Under the pieces are notes generated by a model. It was not told the DNA's origin and did no database searches. It was given only the letters and a program-made list of their open reading frames with translations. Position numbers and translations under genes: made by a program. A DNA stretch of 64,000 bases from Cytophagales bacterium (lineage in GTDB: Bacteria > Bacteroidota > Bacteroidia > Cytophagales > Cyclobacteriaceae), in assembly GCA_033344775.1 (NCBI GenBank), contig JAWPMT010000004.1, positions 1,550,001 through 1,614,000 of the forward strand, written 5' to 3'. Positions 8,001 through 17,536 of this stretch are shown here, in pieces (position 1 is the stretch's first letter; each line of letters begins with the position of its first letter).

Positions 8001-11000
8001 TTATTTGACGAACAGTTTATAGGTACCCATTAGATTACCTTGGTCGAATAGTTGTACATAATATACACCACTTGACCATGCAGATACATCCACGTCCAAG
8101 GAACCTGTAAAGGGTTTACTTGTCCATTGTTTCTCTCCACGCATGGTCACTACATTCAGTACCACAATACCTGTACCGCTCCATTCGAAAATAAATTTTT
8201 CAGTTGCTGGGTTGGGATAAACCTTACTTGTGAGAGGAATCTCCAATGAACTGGATAGCACGGACTCAACGATGGTAAGTAATCCCGGCTGCAGTCCGAT
8301 TTCGTAGTGGTCATCATTGCCTTCCACCAACTGGATCGGAAATTCGCCGGGATCTGTCCCAACGGACGCATCGACAAATGCGGTAGGTTGCTGGTCCAAG
8401 ACAGCAACTGTCTCATTCAGCTTAAAGCCTGAATAAGAAATCTCGAAATTTGGCAGGATGTCGCCCAGATTGATCTCAACATCTACAGCCGTAGCCGTGA
8501 GGGGTGCCTTATTTACCGTAAATTGTTGATGTACAGCAGAAGCAGGGTTATGAATTGCATCGCCGCCCTGTGATGCTACCACCTCAAAATTCCCCACTCC
8601 TCTGATCGTTAAGATATTCCCATCCAGGCTCCCGGTTCCTGATACCAATTGGAAAGTCACTGGTAATGAGGAACTTGCCGTCGCTGACAAGGCCACTACG
8701 TCTCCGTACACCCGATCTGAAACTCCATTAAAGGTGATGACTTGATCAGTTTTTCTGGAATCTATCACCGTAAAAGATTGCGTCGCCGTTGCCTCATTAT
8801 AATTGGAATTACCTACCTGTGTTGCCACAACGGTAAAATCTCCAATTCTATTTACGGTCAACGCATTGCCCGATATGCTCCCATCCCCTTGTGATAAAGT
8901 GTATGTCACTGCCAGATCGGAAGAAGCTGTTGCAGCCAAGGTAACAAAATTGGTCACCGACAAATCCAAATCAGCAATGTCATCAAAATCGATGGTTTGA
9001 TCTGCTTTATTGATTGTCAATACGCCATCTTGATATTGCAGTTCGTAAGAATCATCTGTTCCCAATGTTGTAGCCGTGATCGGATAAGTTCCAACCTCAC
9101 TAGCAGCAGTAGCTGTCGATCCTACAATCGGCGTTACATCCAGTGAGGTTTGCCCATCTCCCAAAACAAATCCCTGGTAACTAAATGAATAGGTGGGAAG
9201 GGCTGCTCCAAAAGTGATGGATTGATTATCAATGACTACCGATAGAAGTGCTTTTGACACTTCAATTACCCTGGTCACTTCCTGTGCCGCTGAAAAGGAA
9301 TCATTTCCTTCCTGACTGGCCACTATGGTCACATGTCCTACCCCTGTTAGGGTCAGTGTATTGCCATTACTGATGGTACCTGGCCCTGTAGATACTGTAA
9401 AAACAACAGGTAGTTGTGAGGTGGCCGTTGCTGAGAGTGTTACCACCTCTCCATACACACTACTAGTCGTTGGGGAAAAGGCAATGCTCTGCGCAGTTCT
9501 CACTTCCAATACTGTCACGGTTGACATTGCAGTAGCCGTATTACCAGCGGGATCTGTAGCTGTCAGGGTAACAGTATAGCTTCCAGGTGTATTGAACACA
9601 TTCTGATCTAAAGACAAGGTGACAGAACAATTATCAGAAGATCCATCATCAATATCGGATGGAAGAAGGGTTTCTCCAGCATCGACGGTAATATTCTTCG
9701 CAAAAGCCACTGGTGCTATATTGTCGACAACTGTGACGATGGCAGAGGCAGTCGTTTCATTTCCTGAAGCATCAGAGACCGAAAGGATCACCGTATTTGC
9801 CCCAAGATCTTCACAACTAAAAGACGTCCTGGAAAGACTCAAAATTAGATCTCCTGTCGCAGTGCAATTATCAGTAGAGCCGTTGTTGATCTCGTCTGCA
9901 GCAATTGTTGCTACACCATTGTCATCTAATGCAATCGTTGCATCCTGTGTGACTGCAGTAGGGATTGTCTCATCTACAATCTCTATAATCTCTGTAGCTG
10001 TACTAGTGTTACCAGACGCATCCGTAGCCGTCAAAGTAATGGTTTGGCTTCCTAAATCACTACAAGTAAAACTTGACTGACTTAGTGTTACGGTTGGGTT
10101 GCGATCGCAATTATCTCTTACGGAAGTTCGCAGATCACTAACAGCAAAAGTAACTGCGTTTGAACTTGAAGGATCGATCGCAAATCTCAGGGGTGATAAT
10201 CCATTAGGGTTGTTCGCAGAGAAAACCGGCGCCACGTCATCCACGACAGTTACTATAATGGTCCGACTGGCAGCATTTCCAACCTTATCAGTCACCGTAA
10301 TGGTTACCGTATTGTCCCCTAAATCATGACACGAAAAGTCCGTGAGGTCGGCCACAAAGGTTAGCTCTGATGCAGGTGTACAATCGTCGCTCGAACCATT
10401 ATCCGCGTCAGCCGGTGCAAGTGTTGCTTTTCCTGTAGCATCCAGAGATAAAGTAACATCCTGTAGTACCACTGTGGGGGCCGTAATGTCACCTATAGTC
10501 ACGTCATTAGAAATGGGAACTAACACATCTACCGAACAGGCAACAAGACCAGAACCTGGAGCAGCCCAATTGTTAGCATTGGCTAATGGATTGATCAGTG
10601 TAAGATCTAAAGAACCTGATAGATCGCTCGCTACCGTGCCGGCACCTTCATCCAGTCTGTAATAGTGCATCAGACCTTGTGAGGTCTCATCCACACAGGT
10701 ATTCATCAGCGATTGAATGGTCGCAGCTGTTCTGGGCGCATCCCAAACCCTCACTTCATCAATAGTCAAATCTGAAATACTGGTACTGCCAAAAGCCGTG
10801 TGATTGATCTCCCCTACTTTAAACACATAGTTACTGTTAACACCGAGGCTATTATTGATTCCCCCGCCTATTTTCGAGATCAATGCACCATCGTAATAAA
10901 CACTCATGAATTGGGAACCATTCGGTGCATAAACGATAGCAATGTGCGTTTTTGTATTGAAAGCGGGTGCCGGATACCGTTCAAAATTCAACCCTCCATT

Positions 11001-12713
11001 TCGCTCATGAAGAATCACTAAGTAACCTGTGTTCTGCTGAATATAGGCTTCTATATCACTGTCTCCACTGTTACCAATTGAGAATAGCACATTGTTATTG
11101 CTACTTACTCCCTTAAAGTCATCTATCGTAGCTTCAAATGTGTAGCCGTTCGCATAATTGAAGCGCCAATTACCATTTCCATCTGCGTATTCACCGCTCC
11201 CCACGAAAGTAAAAGCAGAACCCTGATCAATCGATGTGAAGGCTGTTTCTTCAGCAACCTCAAATGTTTTCGGACCGCTGAGTATTCCTGTACTGAATGT
11301 CAGGGCGTTTCCTGTTCCTAGTACTGGTCCATCTACAATCGAGTTATCTAGCGTATCTATTAAATAGTAGGTACTACCATTTACAGACCCATCCAAGTTG
11401 ATATCAAAAGCTGTCGCTCCATCTATACAATACGGTGCTGGCAATGCGGGCGCCGCATTGAATTCTACCAAGCCGCTTTGTACGGTTAATTGAACATTGC
11501 CACTTGACGAATTACCTGAAGCATCTACACCAGTTACCGTGATGGTATTTACTCCTATATCATCGTACGTGAATTGCGATTTGGAAAGGGATAGTGTCAG
11601 CCCACAAGAACTGGTTGACCCTGTATCGAACAAAGCAGCTGATACTGTCGCATTCCCAGTACCATCAAGTGTTACAGCACCATCCATCAAATCAAGCACC
11701 GGTGAAATGGTATCAAGTGGCATCAGCGTAATCGAATGAGAATGAGAGTCTGCTCCGTTTCCCCAGGTGGCTTTGATGGAATTTTGAATTGAACTACCTA
11801 CGTGATTACAATCAAAGGTGTTCTGACTTTGCGGATCCAAGGTATACGTAACATCCGTACAATTACTGTTAACCAAATCTGAAGCGACTACAGTGAGCAT
11901 ACCTGAAGCCGGCAAGTAAACAGGTATCACTTCATTATTATCCGGCAGCTCTGGGATAACCCTCACATTGGCTGTCTCTGTATCACTGCTTGATCCAATA
12001 GTGGCCGTCAGGGTCACTGTATTGTTACCTAGATCAGCGCAGGTAAATAGCGTTTTATCTAACGATAAAGTAGGAAGGTTATCACATGCATCCTTCGATC
12101 CATTGTCGACATCTTCTGGTGCTATGGTGGCCTCACCGTCCTGATCCAGCATTACTGTAATGTTTTTCGTAACTGCCGTGACGGTGGGATTAGGGTCTGT
12201 ACATTCACTGGTATACAGCACATTATCAATCAGCAGCGAAGAAGAAACCACTTGCTGCGTAAACTGATATGTGAATCCTAGTCGTGTATAATTCCCCGTA
12301 TAATTGGCGTCTTTCAAATCATAAGTGTAAGACTGTGAAGTTGTGCCGACTTGAAATGAAGTCAAAACATCCCACTGGCTCCCATCATCCGTCGCCATAA
12401 GTTGCATGGTTAACATTTCCGAAGGAAGGATATTTTCTGCCTCCGCATCGAAGGTGATTATTCCCGTCAAATTCTCAACACTGGGCATGACGGCTCTTCC
12501 CTGAAAAAAGACGCTGATCCGTAATTGACCATTAACGACCGCTACATCATTGTCCGAGACACTGGAATTAGCTGCTCGAATCCAGCAATCGGGAATCGAG
12601 CCGCTTACGTTTTCAAAATCTTCATCCACGGTAAAGACAGGATCAGAGCATTGAGCTAAGAGTGCTATGGGCGTACTACAGAGTATACATAGAGTAAGTA
12701 AAATCTCCCTCAT
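8001..12713 (-). CDS. Large T9SS-secreted multidomain surface protein (HYR/Ig-like, LamG-like, MBG)
   Basis: A 1570-residue protein with a signal peptide (MREILLTLCILCSTPIALLAQ). In order it shows: a short N-terminal beta-rich domain; repeated HYR/Ig-like units, each with the pattern DNGS.D.C and L..FTC.DLG.NTV (about residues 170-420 and 740-1090); a laminin-G/concanavalin-like domain (about 500-690, ending DEVRVWDAPRT); MBG-type repeats (about 1090-1480) with alternating ITFGAALPTYSFSY and YGDVVALSATASS motifs; and a C-terminal T9SS type-A sorting domain (about 1495-1570) starting SKVYPNPATEKF and ending YKLFVK. Such proteins are exported by the type IX system and anchored at the cell surface; LamG and HYR modules suggest adhesion or glycan binding. 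It lies downstream of a kinase/LytTR pair, with LytTR-like repeats in between. Confidence 0.92.
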   Translation of the reverse strand: MREILLTLCILCSTPIALLAQCSDPVFTVDEDFENVSGSIPDCWIRAANSSVSDNDVAVVNGQLRISVFFQGRAVMPSVENLTGIITFDAEAENILPSEMLTMQLMATDDGSQWDVLTSFQVGTTSQSYTYDLKDANYTGNYTRLGFTYQFTQQVVSSSLLIDNVLYTSECTDPNPTVTAVTKNITVMLDQDGEATIAPEDVDNGSKDACDNLPTLSLDKTLFTCADLGNNTVTLTATIGSSSDTETANVRVIPELPDNNEVIPVYLPASGMLTVVASDLVNSNCTDVTYTLDPQSQNTFDCNHVGSSIQNSIKATWGNGADSHSHSITLMPLDTISPVLDLMDGAVTLDGTGNATVSAALFDTGSTSSCGLTLSLSKSQFTYDDIGVNTITVTGVDASGNSSSGNVQLTVQSGLVEFNAAPALPAPYCIDGATAFDINLDGSVNGSTYYLIDTLDNSIVDGPVLGTGNALTFSTGILSGPKTFEVAEETAFTSIDQGSAFTFVGSGEYADGNGNWRFNYANGYTFEATIDDFKGVSSNNNVLFSIGNSGDSDIEAYIQQNTGYLVILHERNGGLNFERYPAPAFNTKTHIAIVYAPNGSQFMSVYYDGALISKIGGGINNSLGVNSNYVFKVGEINHTAFGSTSISDLTIDEVRVWDAPRTAATIQSLMNTCVDETSQGLMHYYRLDEGAGTVASDLSGSLDLTLINPLANANNWAAPGSGLVACSVDVLVPISNDVTIGDITAPTVVLQDVTLSLDATGKATLAPADADNGSSDDCTPASELTFVADLTDFSCHDLGDNTVTITVTDKVGNAASRTIIVTVVDDVAPVFSANNPNGLSPLRFAIDPSSSNAVTFAVSDLRTSVRDNCDRNPTVTLSQSSFTCSDLGSQTITLTATDASGNTSTATEIIEIVDETIPTAVTQDATIALDDNGVATIAADEINNGSTDNCTATGDLILSLSRTSFSCEDLGANTVILSVSDASGNETTASAIVTVVDNIAPVAFAKNITVDAGETLLPSDIDDGSSDNCSVTLSLDQNVFNTPGSYTVTLTATDPAGNTATAMSTVTVLEVRTAQSIAFSPTTSSVYGEVVTLSATATSQLPVVFTVSTGPGTISNGNTLTLTGVGHVTIVASQEGNDSFSAAQEVTRVIEVSKALLSVVIDNQSITFGAALPTYSFSYQGFVLGDGQTSLDVTPIVGSTATAASEVGTYPITATTLGTDDSYELQYQDGVLTINKADQTIDFDDIADLDLSVTNFVTLAATASSDLAVTYTLSQGDGSISGNALTVNRIGDFTVVATQVGNSNYNEATATQSFTVIDSRKTDQVITFNGVSDRVYGDVVALSATASSSLPVTFQLVSGTGSLDGNILTIRGVGNFEVVASQGGDAIHNPASAVHQQFTVNKAPLTATAVDVEINLGDILPNFEISYSGFKLNETVAVLDQQPTAFVDASVGTDPGEFPIQLVEGNDDHYEIGLQPGLLTIVESVLSSSLEIPLTSKVYPNPATEKFIFEWSGTGIVVLNVVTMRGEKQWTSKPFTGSLDVDVSAWSSGVYYVQLFDQGNLMGTYKLFVK

Positions 12714-12929
12714 GTGTTTGTTTTTTTGTTAAATGCAGAGCAAAACAATACAGTCACAAAGGCAATTTTTCGAGGATTGAGTTACCGTTGAGAGTTTTTG
12801 AGTTATCGTCGAGAAAGGTTGAGTAACGTATTGGATCGATGTGAGAGATACCTTCTCAAAGGGTGCTTATAACCCTGAAAAAAGGTCAAATAGAGCAGCC
12901 CAACATGCTTATGTGTAGGTGGATACCAA
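12714..12929. promoter_or_regulatory. Upstream region of the T9SS cargo with LytTR-like direct repeats
   Basis: Three related 9-mers occur at 12784-12792 (ACCGTTGAG), 12805-12813 (ATCGTCGAG) and 12825-12833 (AACGTATTG), with start-to-start spacing of 21 and 20 bp. The first matches all positions of the published LytTR/AgrA-type consensus [TA][AC][CA]GTTN[AG][TG]; the second and third match 7 of 9. A 12-bp gap between the first two is the classical LytTR arrangement. They sit 71-120 bp upstream of the cargo ATG (12713), between it and the LytTR regulator gene, so regulation of the cargo by that regulator is a direct inference. Confidence 0.6.
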
Positions 12930-13670
12930 TTAAAGATTGGCCAACGCTTCCATGAATTGCTCTTTTTTCCTGACTGCCAATGGCACGGATGACCCATCGG
13001 ACAAATGAATAAGGCCGCCATCACGTTTTTCAAAGCGCTCGACGTAAGTCATATTGATGAGATGGGATTTATGCACCCGAAAAAAGGGCTGATCATCGAG
13101 GGTTTTCTCGTACTCCTTAAGGGTTTTGGAGATGGTCAGTTTCTCCTTTTTTGAAAACCAGAAGACCGTATAATTGCTGTCTGACTCACACCTGATGATG
13201 TCCTTGATCTGTACAACGTGCATGGCCTCATTATCACTGAGGATGATCTTTTTATCTTCCTGATTGAGTACCCTGTTTTCTACCAGGGTAGCGATCGCAG
13301 ACTTTGTTAATTCAGAATTTCTTTGTTTAGCCTTAGTAATAGCATCTTTGAGGTCAGCCGGAAAAACGGGTTTGATCAAATAATCTGTCGCACTGTACCT
13401 AAATGCCTGAATGGCATATCGGTCATGCCCTGTAATAAAAATCGTTTGAAAATCCGGACTTTCGAAGTTCGCTAACAAATCAAAACCAAGCCCGTCCCTC
13501 ATTTCCACATCCATGAATGCGATAGCTATCGATTCGCTCTCCAACAATGCCAATCCGGAAACTACACCCGAAGCTTCACCTACTATTTCTGCTTCAGGAA
13601 CGTGTTTTTCCAGCATGGCACGAAGGTGCTGACGCGCCGTTTTTTCATCATCTATAATTGCGACTCTCAA
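12930..13670 (-). CDS. LytTR-family response regulator
   Basis: A 246-residue regulator. The receiver domain (about residues 1-120) has the acidic pair D7/D8, phosphoacceptor Asp54 (IAFMDVEMRDG) and the conserved Lys in YLIKPVFPADL. The LytTR DNA-binding domain (about 140-245) shows CESDSNYTVFWF and PFFRVHKSHLINMTYVERFE. It starts 11 bp after the kinase gene ends on the same strand, so the two are co-transcribed. The next gene downstream is a giant T9SS cargo with LytTR-like repeats in front of it, which suggests a local signalling circuit controlling surface-protein expression. Confidence 0.93.
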   Translation of the reverse strand: MRVAIIDDEKTARQHLRAMLEKHVPEAEIVGEASGVVSGLALLESESIAIAFMDVEMRDGLGFDLLANFESPDFQTIFITGHDRYAIQAFRYSATDYLIKPVFPADLKDAITKAKQRNSELTKSAIATLVENRVLNQEDKKIILSDNEAMHVVQIKDIIRCESDSNYTVFWFSKKEKLTISKTLKEYEKTLDDQPFFRVHKSHLINMTYVERFEKRDGGLIHLSDGSSVPLAVRKKEQFMEALANL

Positions 13671-13681
13671 AAGCAGCTCAT

Positions 13682-15523
13682 TTACCGTACAGGAACATGC
13701 AATGCTACACGTGTTCCATCAGGATTTCCACTATTATCCGTTCTGTTTTCGATCAACAGTTGGATTTTGTTTTTTAGCGAACGATTATACAAATCAATTC
13801 TTTCTTTGATGATGGTTGTGCTCAAAGAACGTTTGCTTGTTTTGTATTCACTTTCCACAATCCCAACACCATTGTCTTCGATTTCCAAACGAATGGAATC
13901 CTCTGCCTGAGATAATTTCACTTTGATCAGTCCTCGCTCATCAGGTTTCAAACCGTGTTCTATGGCGTTTTCAACAAATGGCTGAATGAACATTGGAGGG
14001 ATGTTGTCCATCTCCTCATCAATCGATTCATCCACCTCAATGACATAGTCAAAAGCATCCTTTAACCTTCGTTTATTGAGTTCAAGGTAATCTTTAACCA
14101 TTGCAATTTCATCCTCAACCGGAATGAACTCCTCCCGAGAATTTTCAAGAATTTTTCGCATCAGACGCGCGAATAGTTCCAGGTATGATTCTGCTGCCTC
14201 AGTATCCCTATCAAACAAAGATGCCTGAACAGTAATGAGGGCATTGGAAATAAAATGAGGATTAAGTTGAGAGCGTAGAAAGCGCTGTTCCAATTCTGCT
14301 TGTTGCCTTTGCCTCGACGTGGTTTGTCGGTAATACTGGAAATACGCAATACCTGCTATCAATAAAGTAATCACTAATCCAATGATCAGCATTTGATTGC
14401 GTCGGACGATGGTCAGCTCTTGAATAGTCGTTTGCTGAGTAAGCGCCTCGATCGCTGCTTCCTTCTTCTCTGTTTCATACTTGGTTTGGAGTTCTCCGAC
14501 GATTTTATTCGTCTCTTCATATTGCAAAGAGTCACGCAACGCCTTATACTTCTCTTCCGATGCTTTTGCCAAATCTTTTCTTCCGATAATACTATATTGA
14601 ATAAATAGCTTCATACTTACATCCTGAATGCGACCGATGAACCCCAACTTTTTAAAATAAGTCATGGCTTCTTCGTAGTACGCAATGGCGAGTTGATGGT
14701 CAGCTTGTTCGGCCGCTATGTTTCCGAGTGATTCAAGCGCACTTGTCAGGAGGTTCTCATTCCTGATTTCGCGGAAATAAGGCAACTCCGAAAGCAACAA
14801 CTCCTTGGCTTGCTCAAATTCTTCCAGATAGATTTTGCAGGTAGCCATGTTGAGGGATGTTACTGCGATACCCGCTCTGAAATTGACACGCTCACATAGG
14901 TCACGGGCCTGATCAAAATAAGATAGCGCTTCATCATAATCTTTCAAATCCCGATAAGACTTCCCAACATTGAAATAGAACATTCCTTTCGAAGGAGTTT
15001 CGGGATCATCTTTTACTAATTCCAGGCTTTTCAGACTTAATTTAAGTGCTTTCTCATGATATCCAGCTGTAGCATAGATCGGTATCAAGTCACCCTGGGT
15101 GATCAATGTTTCATCCTTTCGTCCCAGTGAATCAAAAATCCGGATTGATTCTAATCCTACTTTAATGCCTTCTTCGATCTCTCCGCCTAAGGCGTACTGT
15201 TCAATTAATTCACGTTTTACGACCGCTTTTTGATAAGGCAATTGCTGTGCTTCGGCAATTTCCAGAGCCTCTTGAAGATATGCCTCACTTTTATCGCGCA
15301 TTGAATTTTTGTAAACCGCTGCCAGTTTCAACAACACTTCCAGCCTAAGCGAATCGGGTTCCTCATATTGATCTAACAATTGGAGCAGACTATCTTGTTT
15401 TATCTGTTGAGACCGCAGTGGAGTTGAATGCAGAAAAAGCACGATGGAAATGGTGAAAAAGACAACTTTTGCTAGCAAATGATTGTTTTGGAATAAGCTT
15501 CCGGCAGCCCTACTTTCCCGCAT
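13682..15523 (-). CDS. TPR-containing LytS-type sensor histidine kinase
   Basis: A 613-residue kinase. An N-terminal hydrophobic segment (residues about 18-38, VVFFTISIVLFLHSTPL) serves as signal or anchor, followed by about seven TPR-like helical repeats (40-345, for example ALSYFDQARDLCERVNFRAG) expected on the periplasmic side, a transmembrane helix (about 377-397, MLIIGLVITLLIAGIAYFQY) and a His_kinase domain with phosphoacceptor region LRSQLNPHFISNALITVQ and N-box PMFIQPFVENAIEHG. The usual N-F-N-L following HF is changed to ISNAL, a mild deviation. TPR-sensor kinases of this type are widespread in Bacteroidota. It pairs with the LytTR regulator 11 bp downstream. Confidence 0.92.
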   Translation of the reverse strand: MRESRAAGSLFQNNHLLAKVVFFTISIVLFLHSTPLRSQQIKQDSLLQLLDQYEEPDSLRLEVLLKLAAVYKNSMRDKSEAYLQEALEIAEAQQLPYQKAVVKRELIEQYALGGEIEEGIKVGLESIRIFDSLGRKDETLITQGDLIPIYATAGYHEKALKLSLKSLELVKDDPETPSKGMFYFNVGKSYRDLKDYDEALSYFDQARDLCERVNFRAGIAVTSLNMATCKIYLEEFEQAKELLLSELPYFREIRNENLLTSALESLGNIAAEQADHQLAIAYYEEAMTYFKKLGFIGRIQDVSMKLFIQYSIIGRKDLAKASEEKYKALRDSLQYEETNKIVGELQTKYETEKKEAAIEALTQQTTIQELTIVRRNQMLIIGLVITLLIAGIAYFQYYRQTTSRQRQQAELEQRFLRSQLNPHFISNALITVQASLFDRDTEAAESYLELFARLMRKILENSREEFIPVEDEIAMVKDYLELNKRRLKDAFDYVIEVDESIDEEMDNIPPMFIQPFVENAIEHGLKPDERGLIKVKLSQAEDSIRLEIEDNGVGIVESEYKTSKRSLSTTIIKERIDLYNRSLKNKIQLLIENRTDNSGNPDGTRVALHVPVR

Positions 15524-15630
15524 ATTTAATGACTCAATCCCTATGAATGAATATCAAAGATATGGACTCATGCCCAAAAATGGTCAAGAAGATCAATTCG
15601 AGAATAAACTCGGCGATTCATAACAATTAG

Positions 15631-16545
15631 TCATCCACTCTTTCTTTTTAGGGAATAAGACAAATTCAACCCTGCCCCCAGAGACAATTCTGAAAAAGTA
15701 TCGAACTCATAGTAATTCAGAAAAACACTAAGCTTTTTAAAGTCATACTTCAATTCACCTTCGATCACCTTTTGAGTCCCAAACAAGGATATTTTACCCC
15801 TGATCGAAGTAGACGACTTGAAAATCTTAGTCCCTAGTCCGATCACTGGTGCAGAAAAAGTCCTGAATTCTTCAAAACCTGCGGTTAATATATCTTGTCG
15901 CAATCCACTGTAACCGAGTGTGAGGGTATGCTGCTTAAAGTTGAAATCGCCTTCAACCGCATATACCCAGGAAGAGAACCTATTGATATCAATATTGCGG
16001 TACCGTACATTGATGTCAGCAGAGTAACCACAATCATAAATGAAGTGACGATATTCCAGGCTACTTCTCAAGAAGAGATCATCATTCCTATTTGCCTGAT
16101 AAGTCAGGTCCCCAATGAGTGGTCCTTTCGTATTGAATAGGAGGTCTTTCGGTAATGACAGCAGGATCTTGCCACCATAAGTGGATTGTATCGCTCCCGC
16201 TAGCGCATAAAAACTTACCTTTCTGTAGTCCCAAAAGTGCACGGTACAGTCATATTTAAGTACTATATCCAAGTAGCTTCGTCCTTTTATCGCCACTTCT
16301 TTCGATTTCAATCCAATAAATGAAAAGATCAGAACGTCATCTGACGATGGGACAGTCAGTTCAAAAAATCCATCAAAATCAGTGGTCGTCCAAACCGATT
16401 TCCCTTTCACTACAACGTTACAATTCGGGACTGAACCGCCATCGTTACCTAAAACCCTGCCTTTCACAACGTGCTGAGCTTGCCCCAACTGAGCAATGAT
16501 GCTAAAGAGTATTGAAAAATTTAAAAGCCGTAGTTGTCTCGTCAT
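15631..16545 (-). CDS. Exported protein with carboxypeptidase-regulatory-like N-terminal domain
   Basis: A 304-residue protein with a signal peptide (LNFSILFSIIAQLGQAQ). Residues about 26-95 form the carboxypeptidase-regulatory-like beta-sandwich (CarboxypepD_reg type) seen at the start of TonB-dependent receptors, with VKGRVLGNDGGSVPNCNVVV, then TDFDGFFEL and FSFIGLKSKEVAIKG. The remainder (110-304) consists of alternating polar and hydrophobic strands ending in an aromatic (SLRGKISLFG, LSVFLNYYEF), consistent with a small outer-membrane barrel of about 10-12 strands. No TonB plug domain is visible, so it is not a full SusC receptor. Its role is unknown; it is followed upstream by the two-component system genes on the same strand, separated by about 100 bp. 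Confidence 0.8.
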   Translation of the reverse strand: MTRQLRLLNFSILFSIIAQLGQAQHVVKGRVLGNDGGSVPNCNVVVKGKSVWTTTDFDGFFELTVPSSDDVLIFSFIGLKSKEVAIKGRSYLDIVLKYDCTVHFWDYRKVSFYALAGAIQSTYGGKILLSLPKDLLFNTKGPLIGDLTYQANRNDDLFLRSSLEYRHFIYDCGYSADINVRYRNIDINRFSSWVYAVEGDFNFKQHTLTLGYSGLRQDILTAGFEEFRTFSAPVIGLGTKIFKSSTSIRGKISLFGTQKVIEGELKYDFKKLSVFLNYYEFDTFSELSLGAGLNLSYSLKRKSG

Positions 16546-16639
16546 GATTGCTAATTGTATTGACGACAGTTCCTTATAAATATAAATAAACTGGAACTAA
16601 GCCTATTTTACAACTAACATCGTTGAGCACCGAAAAGTC

Positions 16640-17173
16640 CTACTCATTCAAATCCGTTTCCAACTCCTGTTGGAGAAGGGCATGGATCGCTGCGAGGTGA
16701 TGATCATCGTGCTCAGCAACAAAGAAGAATAAATTCATGATCGTCATTGGTATTTCCAACCTGGGATGCAATGCCGTTTTCAGGAGATCTTCCTCGGACA
16801 GCTGACGAAGCTTAATCATCATGTCTTGTCTTGCTAAATTGAAGCTCGCCAGAATGTCTTCCATTTCAGCATCATTGTGTCCCGCCTGATCCGTCGCCCT
16901 GTTTTCCAGATCTGTCGGTCGCAAATGTGATTCTCCATGCAAAATATCGGCTAATCGTCCCAGCCAAAGGGGTTCAAGATCAACTAAGTGACCTACATGC
17001 TCCTGGATAGACCATTTCCCATCTTGCTTGCTGATGAGTGTTTCTTTTGAGCAATTCTGCAGCTTCTGATTAATTCGTGCCGAAGTTCCCTCCAATCGTT
17101 CCAATAGGAGCGGATAAAGACTTACATCATTGACAAAGTCAAACTTCCTGTCAAACCATTTCTGTTGTTCCAT
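16640..17173 (-). CDS. DinB-family protein
   Basis: A 177-residue helical protein with the DinB four-helix bundle layout. The three metal-ligand histidines are visible in IQEHVGHLVDLEPLW (first), RATDQAGHNDAEM (region between) and FFVAEHDDHHLAAIHALL (last). Members bind a divalent metal and several act in thiol transfer or stress responses, but no specific substrate can be inferred. It starts 58 bp upstream of a small membrane-protein gene on the same strand and could be co-transcribed with it. Confidence 0.85.
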   Translation of the reverse strand: MEQQKWFDRKFDFVNDVSLYPLLLERLEGTSARINQKLQNCSKETLISKQDGKWSIQEHVGHLVDLEPLWLGRLADILHGESHLRPTDLENRATDQAGHNDAEMEDILASFNLARQDMMIKLRQLSEEDLLKTALHPRLEIPMTIMNLFFFVAEHDDHHLAAIHALLQQELETDLNE

Positions 17174-17230
17174 AAGACCCTATACGAACTATTGAAGTTC
17201 AAAGATGCTCAGCATTGAACCAGACAATTG

Positions 17231-17395
17231 CTATTGATCAGTCTTCTCTCCCCTATCCAATTTTTCTTCTACCCGCTTTATTTGCTTACTGAGAGACTCC
17301 ATGCCTTTGATGGTCTCATTAAATCCCTTTTGCAGGACGTAAATGATCCCTAGTCCTAAAACTGCGATTTCTCCGATCAGAATAAAATTGCTCAT
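17231..17395 (-). CDS. Small single-pass membrane protein
   Basis: The ATG at 17395 gives a 54-residue protein: an N-terminal transmembrane helix (FILIGEIAVLGLGIIYVLQ) and a charged amphipathic tail (SLSKQIKRVEEKLDRGEKTDQ) likely to form a short coiled coil. An in-frame start at 17425 adds ten unconvincing residues. A minus-strand TACCTTGA box (complement of 17426-17433) about 30 bp upstream resembles the Bacteroidota -7 element. It is divergent from the BlaI-type regulator and shares its intergenic region, so it could be under the same control. Function unknown. Confidence 0.6.
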   Translation of the reverse strand: MSNFILIGEIAVLGLGIIYVLQKGFNETIKGMESLSKQIKRVEEKLDRGEKTDQ

Positions 17396-17466
17396 GATTT
17401 GTGTTGGTTTTGATTCAATTGACACTCAAGGTATGAAGAATTCAGAGGCCATAGCGAAAAGGATTT

Positions 17467-17531
17467 AACTGGTTTTTCAGTTAATAAACTGAATTAACAG
17501 TTGTGTAACTGAAGAATCAGTTATATCATTG
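17467..17531. promoter_or_regulatory. Phased BlaI-type operator array
   Basis: Two perfect inverted repeats CAGTT-N4-AACTG lie at 17478-17491 and 17498-17511. A third imperfect copy (CAGTTATATCATTG) lies at 17518-17531 and an isolated AACTG half-site at 17467-17471, so the motif repeats exactly every 20 bp. The third copy contains a -7-like box (TATCATTG, 17524-17531) just before the ATG at 17537, and the second covers the expected -33 region. Repressor binding here would block the promoter of the blaI-type gene, the usual autoregulation of the BlaI/MecI family. Confidence 0.75.
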
Positions 17532-17536
17532 TACCT

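Noticed and set aside
8803-11739. Plus-strand ORFs antisense to the 1570-residue cargo gene
   Set aside because: They are shadows of repetitive coding sequence, lacking signal peptides or recognisable domains; the minus-strand gene has clear domains and a sorting signal.
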